Positions 8,189 through 17,126 of a stretch of 64,000 bases of DNA are shown here, piece after piece. This DNA is from an uncultured Eubacteriales bacterium (GTDB lineage Bacteria > Bacillota > Clostridia > Oscillospirales > Acutalibacteraceae): contig CAKUUD010000002.1 of NCBI GenBank assembly GCA_934692675.1, positions 235,775 through 299,774 on the forward strand. Reading direction: 5' to 3'. A program made the position numbers and the translations under genes. The notes beneath the pieces are model-generated. The model did not search any database and was not told the DNA's origin. It was given only the letters and a program-made list of their open reading frames with translations. The number at the start of each line of letters is the position of its first letter. Position 1 is the stretch's first letter.

Positions 8189-9157
8189 TTAAATAGAAAT
8201 TTTAAGTGCATTTTCGTATAAATCTTCATCAAAGAATTTTTTAAATTTTAGAGAATCGTCAATACTATAATCTACAATTTTATTACACGCAAGTGCAACA
8301 GTTCGGTTTTTTTGATTTCTCAAAATTAAATCCACTGCGTGACATCCCATATTACTTGCAATAACTCTGTCTCTAAGCGTCGGCGAACCGCCTCGTTGAA
8401 CATGTCCAAGTACCGTCCATCTGGCGTCTATTTTAGTTTTCTCTTTTATTTTTTCAGCTATTTCTTGAGCTTTTCCTGTTCCTTCAGCCACGATTACTAT
8501 AAAATGTCTCTTTCCAATTTTTTGAGTATATTCTATTCTCTTTATAATGTCGTTCTCTAAGTCCCATGGTTTTTCAGGAATAAGTATAGCTGTAGCTCCC
8601 ACGGCTATACCTGTTCTTAGGGCTATATCCCCGCAATGTCTTCCCATAACTTCCACTACACTGCATTTTTCATGTGACTGAGCAGTATCCCTTATTTTAT
8701 CGACCATCTCTGTTGCTGTATTCATAGCTGTATCATATCCAATGGAATAATCGCTACATGCAACATCGTTATCTATAGTAGCAGGAATAAAAATGCAATT
8801 TACTCCCTTATCCGCCAAAGTTTTTGCTCCAGCTAAGGTTCCATTTCCTCCTATAACTACAAGAGCATCGAGCGAAGACTCTTTGCAAAATTTCACAGCA
8901 CTTTCCAGTCCTTCTTCAGTTTGAAACTCGGGGTCACGTGAACTATAAAGGATTGTACCGCCTCTGTGAATAACATCCGAAACAGTTCTTAAATTCATCT
9001 CGAAAGCATCGCCGGTTCTAAGGCCCATATAGCCCCGACGTATTCCAATTACATTAATACCTTTGCTTATAGCATACCTTGTAACTGATCTGGTAACAGC
9101 GTTCATTCCCGGAGCGTCTCCTCCGCTTGTAAAAATACCTATTTTTTTTATATTCAT
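8189..9157 (-). CDS. pfkA: ATP-dependent 6-phosphofructokinase
   Basis: Catalyses fructose 6-phosphate to fructose 1,6-bisphosphate, the committed step of glycolysis. The 322 residues begin with the ATP-binding TSGGDAPGMNA near residue 10-20, then GGTILYSSRDPEF, the VIGGNGTLAGA block and the catalytic PATIDNDVACSDYSIGYDTA segment, with MGRHCGDIA and HVQRGGSPT later. Having Gly in GGNGTL at the phosphate-donor site, as in ATP-type enzymes, argues against a pyrophosphate-dependent enzyme. It follows ackA by 35 bases, so the two are probably co-transcribed, linking upper glycolysis with acetate-forming ATP production. Confidence 0.95.
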   Translation of the reverse strand: MNIKKIGIFTSGGDAPGMNAVTRSVTRYAISKGINVIGIRRGYMGLRTGDAFEMNLRTVSDVIHRGGTILYSSRDPEFQTEEGLESAVKFCKESSLDALVVIGGNGTLAGAKTLADKGVNCIFIPATIDNDVACSDYSIGYDTAMNTATEMVDKIRDTAQSHEKCSVVEVMGRHCGDIALRTGIAVGATAILIPEKPWDLENDIIKRIEYTQKIGKRHFIVIVAEGTGKAQEIAEKIKEKTKIDARWTVLGHVQRGGSPTLRDRVIASNMGCHAVDLILRNQKNRTVALACNKIVDYSIDDSLKFKKFFDEDLYENALKISI

Positions 9158-9192
9158 TAAAATCAGCCTTTCATTTTCATATCATTGTTATC

Positions 9193-10407
9193 TTACATAC
9201 TATGATTTATTAATGACAAAGTTTCTCTTGCTATGGCCAATTCTTCGTTGGTCGGGATTACAAAAATTTCAATTTTTGAGCTGTCTTTAGAAATTTTATT
9301 GGCTTTTCCTTCGATGGTTTCCCTGTTTATTTCTTTATCAATTTCCACTCCCATGAATCGGAGCTCCTCACAGATTTTCTCTCTGTGCATCCATTGGTTT
9401 TCTCCTATTCCGCCTGTGAATATTATACAATCGCAACCTTTTAAAATAACATTATAAGCGCCTATATATTGAACTAACTGATAGACCATCATTTCGTGTG
9501 ATAATTTTGCACGATGGTTCCCTTTTTTCTCTGCTTCGCAAATTTCCCTATCATCGCTGCTCACTCCCGATATTCCAAGCATACCGGATTTTTTATTTAA
9601 AATGTTATTTAGTTCGCTTGATGTAAGAGATTCTCTGTCGAATAAATGCAAAATTACAGATGGGTCTATCGAGCCCGAGCGTGTACCCATTATTATTCCT
9701 CCCAAAGGAGTAAGTCCCATGCTTGTTTCTATCGCTTTCCCTTTGTCTATTGCTGTGATGGATGAACCATTCCCCATGTGGCAACTTATTATTTTTAACT
9801 TATTAATATCTTTTTTAAATATGTCACACATTTTATTGCTTACATACTTATGGGAAGTTCCATGGAATCCGTATTTCCTCAAGTGGTATTTTTTGTAATA
9901 CTCATAAGGTATAGGAAACATATAAGCTTTTTCAGGAAGAGAATAATAAAAAGACGTGTCAAAAACCGCAACTTGAGGAATATGATTCCCTAGCATTTCT
10001 CTGCAAGCCAATATTCCCGATAGATGAGCTCCATTATGGAGCGGAGCCAAAGGTATAAGCTCTCTTATTTTATCTATTACATCATTATCTATAAAAGCAG
10101 GGTCTTTAAAATATTCCCCACCGTGAACTACTCTGTGACCCACCGCAGCAATTTCTTCAATATTATCTATAGGGCCGTATTCTTTGCTCATGAGCATTTT
10201 TTCTATCCATTCAAAAGCCTTCACATGATTGTTTATACCGGTCACTGTTTTTTCTAATCTTTTGCCGTTAAAATTCACTTGCTTGACAATATTTTCATCC
10301 GAACCTATTTTTTCGCAAATCCCCTTTGCTAAAACTTTTTCTGTGGTCATATCAATTAGTTGGTATTTCAATGACGAACTGCCCGAATTTAAAACTAAGA
10401 TATTCAC
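9193..10407 (-). CDS. ackA: Acetate kinase
   Basis: Makes ATP from acetyl phosphate and ADP, releasing acetate. Full length at 404 residues, with the family's opening NILVLNSGSSSLKYQ, GHRVVHGGE, the catalytic DTSFYYSLPEKA block (Asp), FHGTSHKYVS, SCHMGNGSS, and MGTRSGSIDP followed near the end by FTGGIGEN. Phosphotransacetylase is not adjacent. A 44-base gap separates it from the upstream HD gene and 35 bases from downstream pfkA, suggesting an HD-ackA-pfkA unit on the minus strand. Confidence 0.96.
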   Translation of the reverse strand: MNILVLNSGSSSLKYQLIDMTTEKVLAKGICEKIGSDENIVKQVNFNGKRLEKTVTGINNHVKAFEWIEKMLMSKEYGPIDNIEEIAAVGHRVVHGGEYFKDPAFIDNDVIDKIRELIPLAPLHNGAHLSGILACREMLGNHIPQVAVFDTSFYYSLPEKAYMFPIPYEYYKKYHLRKYGFHGTSHKYVSNKMCDIFKKDINKLKIISCHMGNGSSITAIDKGKAIETSMGLTPLGGIIMGTRSGSIDPSVILHLFDRESLTSSELNNILNKKSGMLGISGVSSDDREICEAEKKGNHRAKLSHEMMVYQLVQYIGAYNVILKGCDCIIFTGGIGENQWMHREKICEELRFMGVEIDKEINRETIEGKANKISKDSSKIEIFVIPTNEELAIARETLSLINHSM

Positions 10408-10451
10408 AATATCATCACTCTCCTATTCAATTAAATGGATAGAATAAATAT

Positions 10452-11036
10452 TTATCTTTTCACACTGGAAGTCCCTTTTTCTCGAAGGTAAGTTGCCTCT
10501 AAATCCGCCATATGTAACTTAACCGCCAGCGGGAATTTATCAAATGCCAAACTCATAGCGAATCCACCGGATCTAGCAGAATCATCGAACCCTCCCATGT
10601 GCCACCTGATTGCCATTGCTTCGCCTGTTTTAAGCCTCATAAATCTTTCTATCAAAAAAACTGATTTCTCTCCGTGACCATACGGGAACGCATCTTCAAC
10701 AGTGTAAAATGGTACTTGCTCCCAGATACCGGTAACTTCATTTTTTACGTTTCTTGTAGAAATTTTATAAAAATGAGATTTACAAATATCGTGCAAAAGC
10801 GAACATATAGTCGCACTTTCTATATTATCAATTGAAGGCTCAAAATGTTTCTCCATAAGAACTTTATATACATTTATACTATGCTTCAAAAGTCCTTCTT
10901 TGCACGCACAGTGGAACTTTGTGCTGGCAGGAGCAGTAAAAAAATCTGTACCCTCGAGCCATTTTAAAAGCTCCTGTGCTCCCTCTCTTTGTATGTTTTC
11001 ATTATATATGGAAATAAACTCTTCCTTCAGTTCCAA
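10452..11036 (-). CDS. HD-domain phosphohydrolase
   Basis: A 194-residue HD-superfamily metal-dependent phosphohydrolase. The signature residues are spaced as expected: KHS with His52, LLHD with His82-Asp83, YGHGEKS with His121 and the late 'RWHMGGFD' His146. The N-terminal 40 residues are helical with 'TAPASTKFHCACKEGLLKH', seen in clostridial HD proteins that are often left as hypothetical. Possible substrates are nucleotides or nucleotide signals, but nothing in the sequence decides this. It is the first gene of a probable operon with ackA and pfkA. Confidence 0.75.
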   Translation of the reverse strand: MELKEEFISIYNENIQREGAQELLKWLEGTDFFTAPASTKFHCACKEGLLKHSINVYKVLMEKHFEPSIDNIESATICSLLHDICKSHFYKISTRNVKNEVTGIWEQVPFYTVEDAFPYGHGEKSVFLIERFMRLKTGEAMAIRWHMGGFDDSARSGGFAMSLAFDKFPLAVKLHMADLEATYLREKGTSSVKR

Positions 11037-11094
11037 TTTATTCTACCTCATTTCATTATTTTAATAGGGATATTATATCATTTTTTGATGTAAT

Positions 11095-11170
11095 TTGTCA
11101 CTTTTATTTAAATTTTTATATATTACAAAAATATAAAAATATTTTGAATATAAATATTTTTAAGTGACAA
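11095..11170. repeat. Separated 9-bp inverted repeat before the SpoIIQ-like gene
   Basis: TTGTCACTT (11095-11103) and AAGTGACAA (11162-11170) are exact complements flanking 58 very A+T-rich bases. The repeat lies in the untranslated leader or promoter zone. Function unknown; chance is possible in such skewed DNA. Confidence 0.35.
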
Positions 11171-11194
11171 TAATAACAGCGGAGGTGTTGATAT

Positions 11195-11989
11195 ATGAAC
11201 ATATCAAATTTAAACAACGACGAAAAAAATAACGTGAATTTCCCAACAAAAATATCAAAGCCAAAAAAGAAGAAAAGTTTTTACATTGCGATCGCTATTC
11301 TCTTAGCCACAGTCTCGGTAGCGGGATGGTCTACTTACAGCAGCGTAAAAAATCTTAACAACTCCACCGAAACTGCTGAAAGCGCCCAGACGAAAGATAA
11401 CATTAAAGTAAAATCAAAAAATCCGTCTAAAATCTCATCTTCTGAATTACCGGGAAAGGAACCGATAAATAACTCAGAAAGCAAATCCGAACCCGGTTCG
11501 TACATCAAAAAGCCTATGCCTAAAGCTGATTCCGATGAAGATGACTTAAAAACAGTTTCTGCGGAAAAATCTGACCCCGAAATTGTTTACCCTACCGAAA
11601 ATGTAATTCTTAAAGAATTCAGCGATGGTAAGCCTGTTTATTCAAAAACTTTATCTGACTGGAGAGCTCACGAAGGAGTAGATTTTAAATCCGATTCCGG
11701 AAATATAGTAAAATCTATAACAAGCGGAACAGTAAAAAATGTTCATTCGGATCCTTCATATGGTATCACAATAGAAATAGAGCATGATCCTAAATTTACG
11801 GCGTACTACTGCGGGCTTTCCGATAAAGTATTAGTGGAAAAAGGAAGTCGAGTAAAAGCCGGACAAGATATCGGTGCAATAGGTTCTATCCCGTGCGAAA
11901 TTTCTGATGGGCCTCACCTACACTTTATGGTATCAAAGAACGAAAAATTTATAGACCCCCTATTAATACTGGATAAGGAAAATCAATAA
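11195..11989 (+). CDS. spoIIQ: M23 (LytM) peptidase-domain membrane protein, SpoIIQ-like
   Basis: 264 residues: a short basic cytoplasmic head, a membrane anchor at about 29-47, a Ser/Lys/Glu-rich linker to about 130 and a C-terminal M23 domain. All four M23 residues are present: His159 and Asp163 (HEGVD) and His241/His243 in HLHF, so unlike Bacillus SpoIIQ it may retain metal binding, as clostridial SpoIIQ does. Architecture and the GxRVKxGQxIG segment fit SpoIIQ, the forespore half of the SpoIIQ-SpoIIIAH channel; its position beside spo0A supports a sporulation role. GGAGG sits 9 bases before ATG. I could not recognise a SigF promoter. A generic M23 wall hydrolase is the alternative. Confidence 0.72.
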   Translation: MNISNLNNDEKNNVNFPTKISKPKKKKSFYIAIAILLATVSVAGWSTYSSVKNLNNSTETAESAQTKDNIKVKSKNPSKISSSELPGKEPINNSESKSEPGSYIKKPMPKADSDEDDLKTVSAEKSDPEIVYPTENVILKEFSDGKPVYSKTLSDWRAHEGVDFKSDSGNIVKSITSGTVKNVHSDPSYGITIEIEHDPKFTAYYCGLSDKVLVEKGSRVKAGQDIGAIGSIPCEISDGPHLHFMVSKNEKFIDPLLILDKENQ

Positions 11990-11995
11990 TATAAC

Positions 11996-12037
11996 AAAAG
12001 CTCTGAAATTCAAATTTAGAATTTCAGAGCTTTTTTT
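11996..12037 (+). terminator. Strong terminator between spoIIQ-like gene and spo0A
   Basis: AAAAGCTCTGAAATTC pairs with GAATTTCAGAGCTTTT around a 7-base loop and runs into TTTTTTT. It can also serve the convergent spo0A transcript. Confidence 0.85.
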
Positions 12038-12093
12038 GATTTGAAAGTATAAAAACAATTATCTGATGTGCATAAATGTGGCATAGGCAAAAT

Positions 12094-12855
12094 TTAAAAT
12101 CTTTGTGAAAGCAGCACTTCTTTTAATGTAAATAAAAATTTAGAGTTGCTTACAGATTTAACGTTTTCTCCAAAAATTTCCACAAAACTAGGCAGAGAAT
12201 CTTTAACTATTTTCTTAATGGCATTTCTTATCGAAACTTCAACCGATTCAGTAGACACTACGTGTATTTCCGAAATCTCTAAATATATTTCTTTCAAAAA
12301 CATAGTTTTTGGATTTTCAATCAAATATTCGAGTGCTTCGCAAATATACGTGAAACCTACCACGTGAATGGGAGCCGACATACTTCTGAGCAGATTTTTT
12401 ATATGGTACATTTCTATCTTATGGTGCTCATGAACTTTATCCGAACAAATCGAAATAATCGCATTTTTAAGCAAAGATAAAATCACAGGCTTTTTAACAT
12501 AGTAATTTACTCCATATCCAAAAGACTCATCTAAAGCACTTACATTTTCAGAAGATGAAAGAACAATAACTTTTGGTTTGTGCTCTGTTATCCCATTCAA
12601 AATTTCTAAAATACTCTTGCCTCTTCTGTCGTTGGCGGAAAATTCAGTAACTACCACGTCGGGTTCATACATTTCCACCTCTTTCTCAATGTCAATACCA
12701 CCTTCTAAACATGCACATACTTGTATGTTTTTACTTTCAGATAAAAATTTACATAAATTTCTCCTCAACTCGTAATCATCGTCAATTATCAAAACTTTTA
12801 TAAACTCTGAATTTTGATGAATAGGAATATCGGAGAAAAGGTTTAAGTTCATCAC
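12094..12855 (-). CDS. spo0A: Sporulation master regulator Spo0A, divergent, with altered phosphoacceptor site
   Basis: A response regulator: CheY-like receiver (about 18-130) and a C-terminal DNA-binding domain (about 145-253). The C-terminal pattern (RSMSAPIHVVGFTYICEA, then VEVSIRNAIKKIV and SNSKFLFTLKEVL) is specific to Spo0A: helix-turn-helix with the SVExxIRxAI recognition helix. The receiver keeps the acidic pocket (Asp25-27), the Ser of VLSSS and the Lys of VKKP, but where the phosphorylated Asp should be (PDVVLLD in relatives) this protein has PDVVVTE, Glu71. A Glu there often mimics phosphorylation. The start may be GTG at 12855 or the adjacent ATG; AGGAGG lies 10 bases upstream. 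The next 329 bases upstream hold no gene. Confidence 0.87.
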   Translation of the reverse strand: MMNLNLFSDIPIHQNSEFIKVLIIDDDYELRRNLCKFLSESKNIQVCACLEGGIDIEKEVEMYEPDVVVTEFSANDRRGKSILEILNGITEHKPKVIVLSSSENVSALDESFGYGVNYYVKKPVILSLLKNAIISICSDKVHEHHKIEMYHIKNLLRSMSAPIHVVGFTYICEALEYLIENPKTMFLKEIYLEISEIHVVSTESVEVSIRNAIKKIVKDSLPSFVEIFGENVKSVSNSKFLFTLKEVLLSQRF

Positions 12856-13184
12856 GAACCTTCTTCCTCCTTTAGGGACAATATAATATATCGAATATTT
12901 TCCGGAATTTATATTTGATATTTACTTTTAAAAATGATAAAATAACGTTATTCGTAAATTTTTTGAAACGCAGTACCACGTTTTGTGATTTTAAATCACA
13001 TAATTTATTATATTGCATAATAATTTGAAAATCAACACCTAAATTCGAATTAAATACATATTTTTTTAAGTTATTATATGTTCAATAAAACAATTCAACA
13101 AACTTAGATAATTTTAGACAATATTTTTATTGTTCTGATTCATATATTCGTAATACTAAATTTAATAAGAGGCGGTGGGCAAAA
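12856..13184. other. Intergenic region between divergent spo0A and hprK
   Basis: 329 A+T-rich bases without a gene. It must hold both promoters, but neither is clear to the eye. The one distinct element is TGTGATTTTAAATCACA (12984-13000), a 17-base palindrome symmetric except for its central base, resembling a CRP/Fnr-type operator but with a 7-base instead of 6-base spacer. Confidence 0.5.
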
Positions 13185-14153
13185 ATGGGTTCAGGATTTC
13201 ATGTGAAATTAACCGATCTCATCAGAGAATTATCTTTTAAAGTAGCTTTAATGCCGGTTAATCCTAAAGAAGTTAAAATTTCGTCAAGAGATATAAACAG
13301 ACTAGGCCTTGAATTAATAGGGCCTATAAACCATTTTGATAATCGCAGAATAATAGTTATGGGTGAAAGTGAGAGCTATTTTCTTTCAACTTTATCATCA
13401 GATGAAATATATAAATCCGTGGAAGCGATTTTATCTCGAAAACCACCCCTATTAGTGATATCTTATGGAATTAAACCATTGCCGGAAATAATAGCGGTTG
13501 CAAACAGATATAAAGTTCCTATTTTAACCTCTGAAGATTCCGCAGCAGAGGTTATGGCTGAACTCACGCCATTTCTTAATGTTCACCTGGCTCCCAGAAT
13601 TACACGTTCTGGAGGACTTTTAAATGTCCACGGAGAAGGCATACTTTTAATCGGAGAAAGTGGAGTCGGAAAAAGTGAAACAGCCATCGAGCTTTTAAAA
13701 CGTGGACATAAACTTATAGCCGATGATTTGGTTGAGATCAGAAAAATTCCAAAAAACACATTGGTAGGAGCAGCACCGGAAAATATACGTCACTTTATAG
13801 AAGTGCGCGGAGTAGGTATAATAAACGCTCGAAGAATTTTTGGTATAGGTTCCGTAAAATTGACTGAAACTATAGATATGGTAGTTAATATGGAAAATTG
13901 GAATGATAAAAAATCTTACGACCGAATGGGCGCAGAATGTAAATATACTGAAATACTAGGCGTAAAAGTTCCATTTATAAATATCCCGGTAAGGCCTGGA
14001 AGAAATTTGGCAGTAATAATAGAAGTTGCAGCTATGAACAACAGGCAAAGAAAAATGGGATATAATGCAGCAAGAGAACTTTTTATAAATCTAGGAATGG
14101 AATATCCAACTTCGGAAGAAAAAGAACCCGAAAAGTGCATATGGGATATATAA
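13185..14153 (+). CDS. hprK: HPr(Ser) kinase/phosphorylase
   Basis: Phosphorylates and dephosphorylates HPr at Ser46, the key switch of carbon catabolite control in Bacillota. Of 322 residues, the N-terminal domain reaches about 130; the catalytic domain has the P-loop GESGVGKS at 157-164, the catalytic His in NVHGEG (149), RGHKLIADD at 173-181 and the signature RGVGIINARRIFG. It is the first gene of an hprK-murB-whiA run. A purine-rich AGAGGCGGTGGG precedes the ATG. In many clostridia this locus also carries rapZ and yvcK, which are missing here. Confidence 0.95.
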   Translation: MGSGFHVKLTDLIRELSFKVALMPVNPKEVKISSRDINRLGLELIGPINHFDNRRIIVMGESESYFLSTLSSDEIYKSVEAILSRKPPLLVISYGIKPLPEIIAVANRYKVPILTSEDSAAEVMAELTPFLNVHLAPRITRSGGLLNVHGEGILLIGESGVGKSETAIELLKRGHKLIADDLVEIRKIPKNTLVGAAPENIRHFIEVRGVGIINARRIFGIGSVKLTETIDMVVNMENWNDKKSYDRMGAECKYTEILGVKVPFINIPVRPGRNLAVIIEVAAMNNRQRKMGYNAARELFINLGMEYPTSEEKEPEKCIWDI

Positions 14154-14189
14154 CGATGAATAATAATTAAAAATAAATAATTTAAAGGC

Positions 14190-15128
14190 GTGATAAAAAT
14201 TATATCTACGATATACCAAAGCATAATGAATTTAGCTGAAACCCTAGGATGTTTAGTGCTAGTTAACGAAGAAATGAAATACCACACTTCGTTTAGAATA
14301 GGTGGACCTGCAGATTTATTTATATACGTTAATAATACCGAATCTTTAAAAAAAATACTTAAAAAAATATCAGAAACCAACGTTCCCTTTTTCATGATAG
14401 GAAATGGGAGTAATTTGCTGGTTTCTGATGAGGGATTTCGAGGAATTGTTTTAAGTTTGCTGAAAAGTGAAAGAGTGTTAAATCTTGAAAACGAAACCAC
14501 TTTACTTTGTAGCTCCGGAATCCCGCTCGCTAAAGCCTGCATTTTTGCTATGAAAAATAATCTTTCCGGCCTTGAATTTGCCTGGGGAATCCCGGGTTCA
14601 TGCGGTGGTGCGCTGTTTATGAATGCAGGTGCTTACGGAGATGATATTTCCAAAGTGATATTGCAAGGAACTCACATAACGCTTGAGGGAAATGAAGAAA
14701 TATTAAGCAAAGACCAATTGGCGCTTTCGTATAGAAAAAGTTTTTATACTGACAATCCTTTTATTATAACCTCGCTTAAATTGTCGCTTAATCCTCTTTC
14801 GAGCCAAGAAATACGCAGCAAAATGTATGAAAATATTCACAAAAGAAAATCAAAGCAACCTTTGAGCCAACCAAATGCCGGAAGTATTTTTAAACGACCC
14901 GGTAATGGCTATTATGCTGGTACGCTGATAGAAAGCTGCGGACTTAAAGGATATTCTGTTGGAGGAGCAATGGTCAGTCCGAAACACGCAGGATTTATAG
15001 TAAATACTGGGAATGCTTCCGCTGAAGATGTATCCAAATTAATCACACATATTAAGAAAACGGTTTATAATAATTCGGGAATAAACCTCGAGTGCGAAAT
15101 CAAAACTTTAGGAAATATAACAATATAA
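14190..15128 (+). CDS. murB: UDP-N-acetylenolpyruvoylglucosamine reductase
   Basis: FAD-dependent reduction of UDP-GlcNAc-enolpyruvate to UDP-MurNAc in peptidoglycan precursor synthesis. 312 residues with HTSFRIGGPADLF (FAD site), IGNGSNLLVSD, GIPGSCGGALFMNAGAYG, YRKSFY, and the type I/IIb-style C-terminus with PNAGSIFKRP (catalytic Ser), AGTLIESCGLKG and HAGFIVN. The start codon is GTG at 14190; its AAAGG is closer than usual, but the resulting N-terminus matches the family length, whereas the next ATG at codon 13 has no ribosome site. Confidence 0.95.
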   Translation: MIKIISTIYQSIMNLAETLGCLVLVNEEMKYHTSFRIGGPADLFIYVNNTESLKKILKKISETNVPFFMIGNGSNLLVSDEGFRGIVLSLLKSERVLNLENETTLLCSSGIPLAKACIFAMKNNLSGLEFAWGIPGSCGGALFMNAGAYGDDISKVILQGTHITLEGNEEILSKDQLALSYRKSFYTDNPFIITSLKLSLNPLSSQEIRSKMYENIHKRKSKQPLSQPNAGSIFKRPGNGYYAGTLIESCGLKGYSVGGAMVSPKHAGFIVNTGNASAEDVSKLITHIKKTVYNNSGINLECEIKTLGNITI

Positions 15129-15139
15129 GGATGATAAAT

Positions 15140-16003
15140 ATGTCATTTTCTTATAAAGTAAAAAAAGAACTCATCAGCTCCAACATAAAAAATCCACTAA
15201 TGGAGCTTTGTGGGATATACATTTTTTCAGGTACAGATATTTCATCGCAAAATTCGGTGAAGATAGAAAATGATTTGACTTTAAAAAGAATAAAAAACTT
15301 GTTGGCAGTAAATAATTCTAAAGATTATTTTTCTTTAGAAAAAATTTCTGACGAGAAATTTATTTTAAAAATACTCAAATCGGAGATATTAAAAAAATGT
15401 TCAGATTTCAAAAATGCATCTTCTGAAAATTCAGAAAATGCATCAGTTTCCGATTTTGTAAAAGGAGCTTTTTTGGCTTGCGGCAGCATTGCTAACCCTG
15501 AAATAGAATATCATCTTGAATTTAATGTGCTTAACGAAAATTCTTGCAATTTGCTACTTAATATTTTAAACAGTATAACCTTTTTACACCTGGATTTAAA
15601 AACAATCAAAAGAAGAGATAATTTTGTCCTCTATATAAAAAGCAGTGATAAAATTACTGATTTTTTAACTTATATAGATTCTAAAAACTGTTCAATGGAA
15701 ATAATGCAGATAAAAATGCTAAAAGAAGTTAGAAATAACGTTAATCGCGCAACCAATTTTGAAACGGCTAACCTGAGTAAAATAACCAATTCTTCGACTG
15801 TTCAAATAAATGCAATTAAGAAAATCAAAAACACCATCGGACTGAATAGTTTGCCTGAACATTTAAAAGAAACCGCAGAGATACGCCTTTCCAATCCGTA
15901 TATTTCGCTCCAAGAAATGATTGAATTATACAAAACCCCGATAAGCAAATCGGGAATAAATCACAGGCTTAAAAAATTAATAGATATAGCAAAAAATCTT
16001 TAA
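15140..16003 (+). CDS. whiA: WhiA family DNA-binding regulator
   Basis: WhiA proteins pair a degenerate LAGLIDADG homing-endonuclease fold with a C-terminal helix-turn-helix and influence cell division or, in actinobacteria, sporulation. Start chosen at 15140 (MSFSYKVKKEL, the usual WhiA opening), which has AAGG 9 bases upstream; this gives 287 residues. The N-terminal two-thirds contain VKGAFLACGSIANPEIEYHL, typical of the family, and the C-terminus LPEHLKETAEIRLSNP with the GINHRLKKLIDIA helix is the HTH. It overlaps nothing and follows murB by 11 bases, so it is probably translated from the same mRNA. Confidence 0.92.
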   Translation: MSFSYKVKKELISSNIKNPLMELCGIYIFSGTDISSQNSVKIENDLTLKRIKNLLAVNNSKDYFSLEKISDEKFILKILKSEILKKCSDFKNASSENSENASVSDFVKGAFLACGSIANPEIEYHLEFNVLNENSCNLLLNILNSITFLHLDLKTIKRRDNFVLYIKSSDKITDFLTYIDSKNCSMEIMQIKMLKEVRNNVNRATNFETANLSKITNSSTVQINAIKKIKNTIGLNSLPEHLKETAEIRLSNPYISLQEMIELYKTPISKSGINHRLKKLIDIAKNL

Positions 16004-16007
16004 AATT

Positions 16008-16676
16008 TTAAGCCAGTTTTTCTCTTATCATTTTTAAAAGTACTTTTTCTCGCCTTGAAACTTGAACTTGCGTCATTCCGAGCTGTTTTGCGGTGTTAGA
16101 TTGAGTATTTCCTTTAAAAAATCTGAGAAATATTAAATTTTTGTCTTTTTTTTCAAAAGTTTTTAAAATCTCGATTAATGAAACTCTTGTAGATATCTTT
16201 TCGTCATCAAATTCGACTGGTATCTCAAGAGAATTTTTATTATCATCATTTTCACCAGCCGGAGAATCAAGAGAGATGAGAGCTCTCGAAGATTCTAAAG
16301 CTTCGATTATCTGGTCGCAGTCTACCTCCAGTATATTTGAAAGCTCATTTATCGACGGCTCTCTTTCGTGATTTTTCAAAAACTTTTCTCTTTCATAATT
16401 AATTTTAGTCTCAAGCTCTTTTATTTTTCTGCTTATTTTTAAGGCCCTATTTTCCCGAAAAAGAGATTTTATTTCTCCTAATATAACCGGAACTGCGTAG
16501 GTTGAAAATACTACGCCCTTTGAACAGTCAAAGTTTTTTGCAGCCTTTGTAAGACCTATACATCCGGACTGAAATATATCTTCATAATCTATTCCCCGTT
16601 TACGAAATCTTTGACAGCACAGATGCACTAATCCCAAGTGGTTTTCTATAACAATTTTATCATTATTCATTGTCAA
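16008..16676 (-). CDS. sigF: RNA polymerase sporulation sigma factor SigF
   Basis: The first compartment-specific (forespore) sigma factor. 222 residues with sigma-70 region 2 (YEDIFQSGCIGLTKAAKNF; FSTYAVPVILGEIKSLFRE), region 3 (PSINELSNILEV) and region 4 HTH (NTAKQLGMTQVQVSRRE). It is third in the order spoIIAA-spoIIAB-sigF and its start overlaps the end of spoIIAB by 14 bases, implying translational coupling, as in the known spoIIA operon. SigF activity is expected to be held by SpoIIAB until SpoIIAA is dephosphorylated. Confidence 0.95.
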   Translation of the reverse strand: MTMNNDKIVIENHLGLVHLCCQRFRKRGIDYEDIFQSGCIGLTKAAKNFDCSKGVVFSTYAVPVILGEIKSLFRENRALKISRKIKELETKINYEREKFLKNHEREPSINELSNILEVDCDQIIEALESSRALISLDSPAGENDDNKNSLEIPVEFDDEKISTRVSLIEILKTFEKKDKNLIFLRFFKGNTQSNTAKQLGMTQVQVSRREKVLLKMIREKLA

Positions 16677-17109
16677 CAGTTCTGCGAATTATAAATTTTT
16701 GAAGCGTAACGGTAGTGCCTTTCCCAATTTTTGAAGTTACTTTTATCTTATCCATAAAACTTTGCATAACAGCAAAACCAAGCCCTGAGCGCTCACTTCC
16801 ACCGGTTGTAAATAAAGGTTCCATAGCTTGTTTTACATTCTCTATCCCGCAACCTTTATCTTTAATTTTTATCATCACACAACCGTTGTTATATATTTTT
16901 GAAGATATGTAAATTTTTCCTATTCCAGTTTTATACCCATGAACTATTGAGTTCGTTACTGCCTCCGAAACCGCCGTTTTAATATCTGCAAGTTCATCAA
17001 TTGTAGGATCTAGCTGAGATACAAAAGACGATACTACAGTCCTCGCAAAGCCTTCGTTGCACGACCTGCTGAAAAAGTTTATGTTCATTTCATTTATTAC
17101 TTCTTGCAT
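16663..17109 (-). CDS. spoIIAB: Anti-sigma F factor / serine kinase SpoIIAB
   Basis: GHKL-type ATPase that binds SigF and phosphorylates SpoIIAA. 148 residues: the N-box AVTNSIVHGY, the G1 box IKDKGCGIENV, the ATP-lid region LFTTGGSERSGLGFAVMQSF and G3-like KGTTVTL are in order. An 18-base gap separates it from spoIIAA upstream; its end overlaps sigF. Confidence 0.95.
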   Translation of the reverse strand: MQEVINEMNINFFSRSCNEGFARTVVSSFVSQLDPTIDELADIKTAVSEAVTNSIVHGYKTGIGKIYISSKIYNNGCVMIKIKDKGCGIENVKQAMEPLFTTGGSERSGLGFAVMQSFMDKIKVTSKIGKGTTVTLQKFIIRRTVDNE

Positions 17110-17126
17110 TTCTTATTTTCCTTTCT

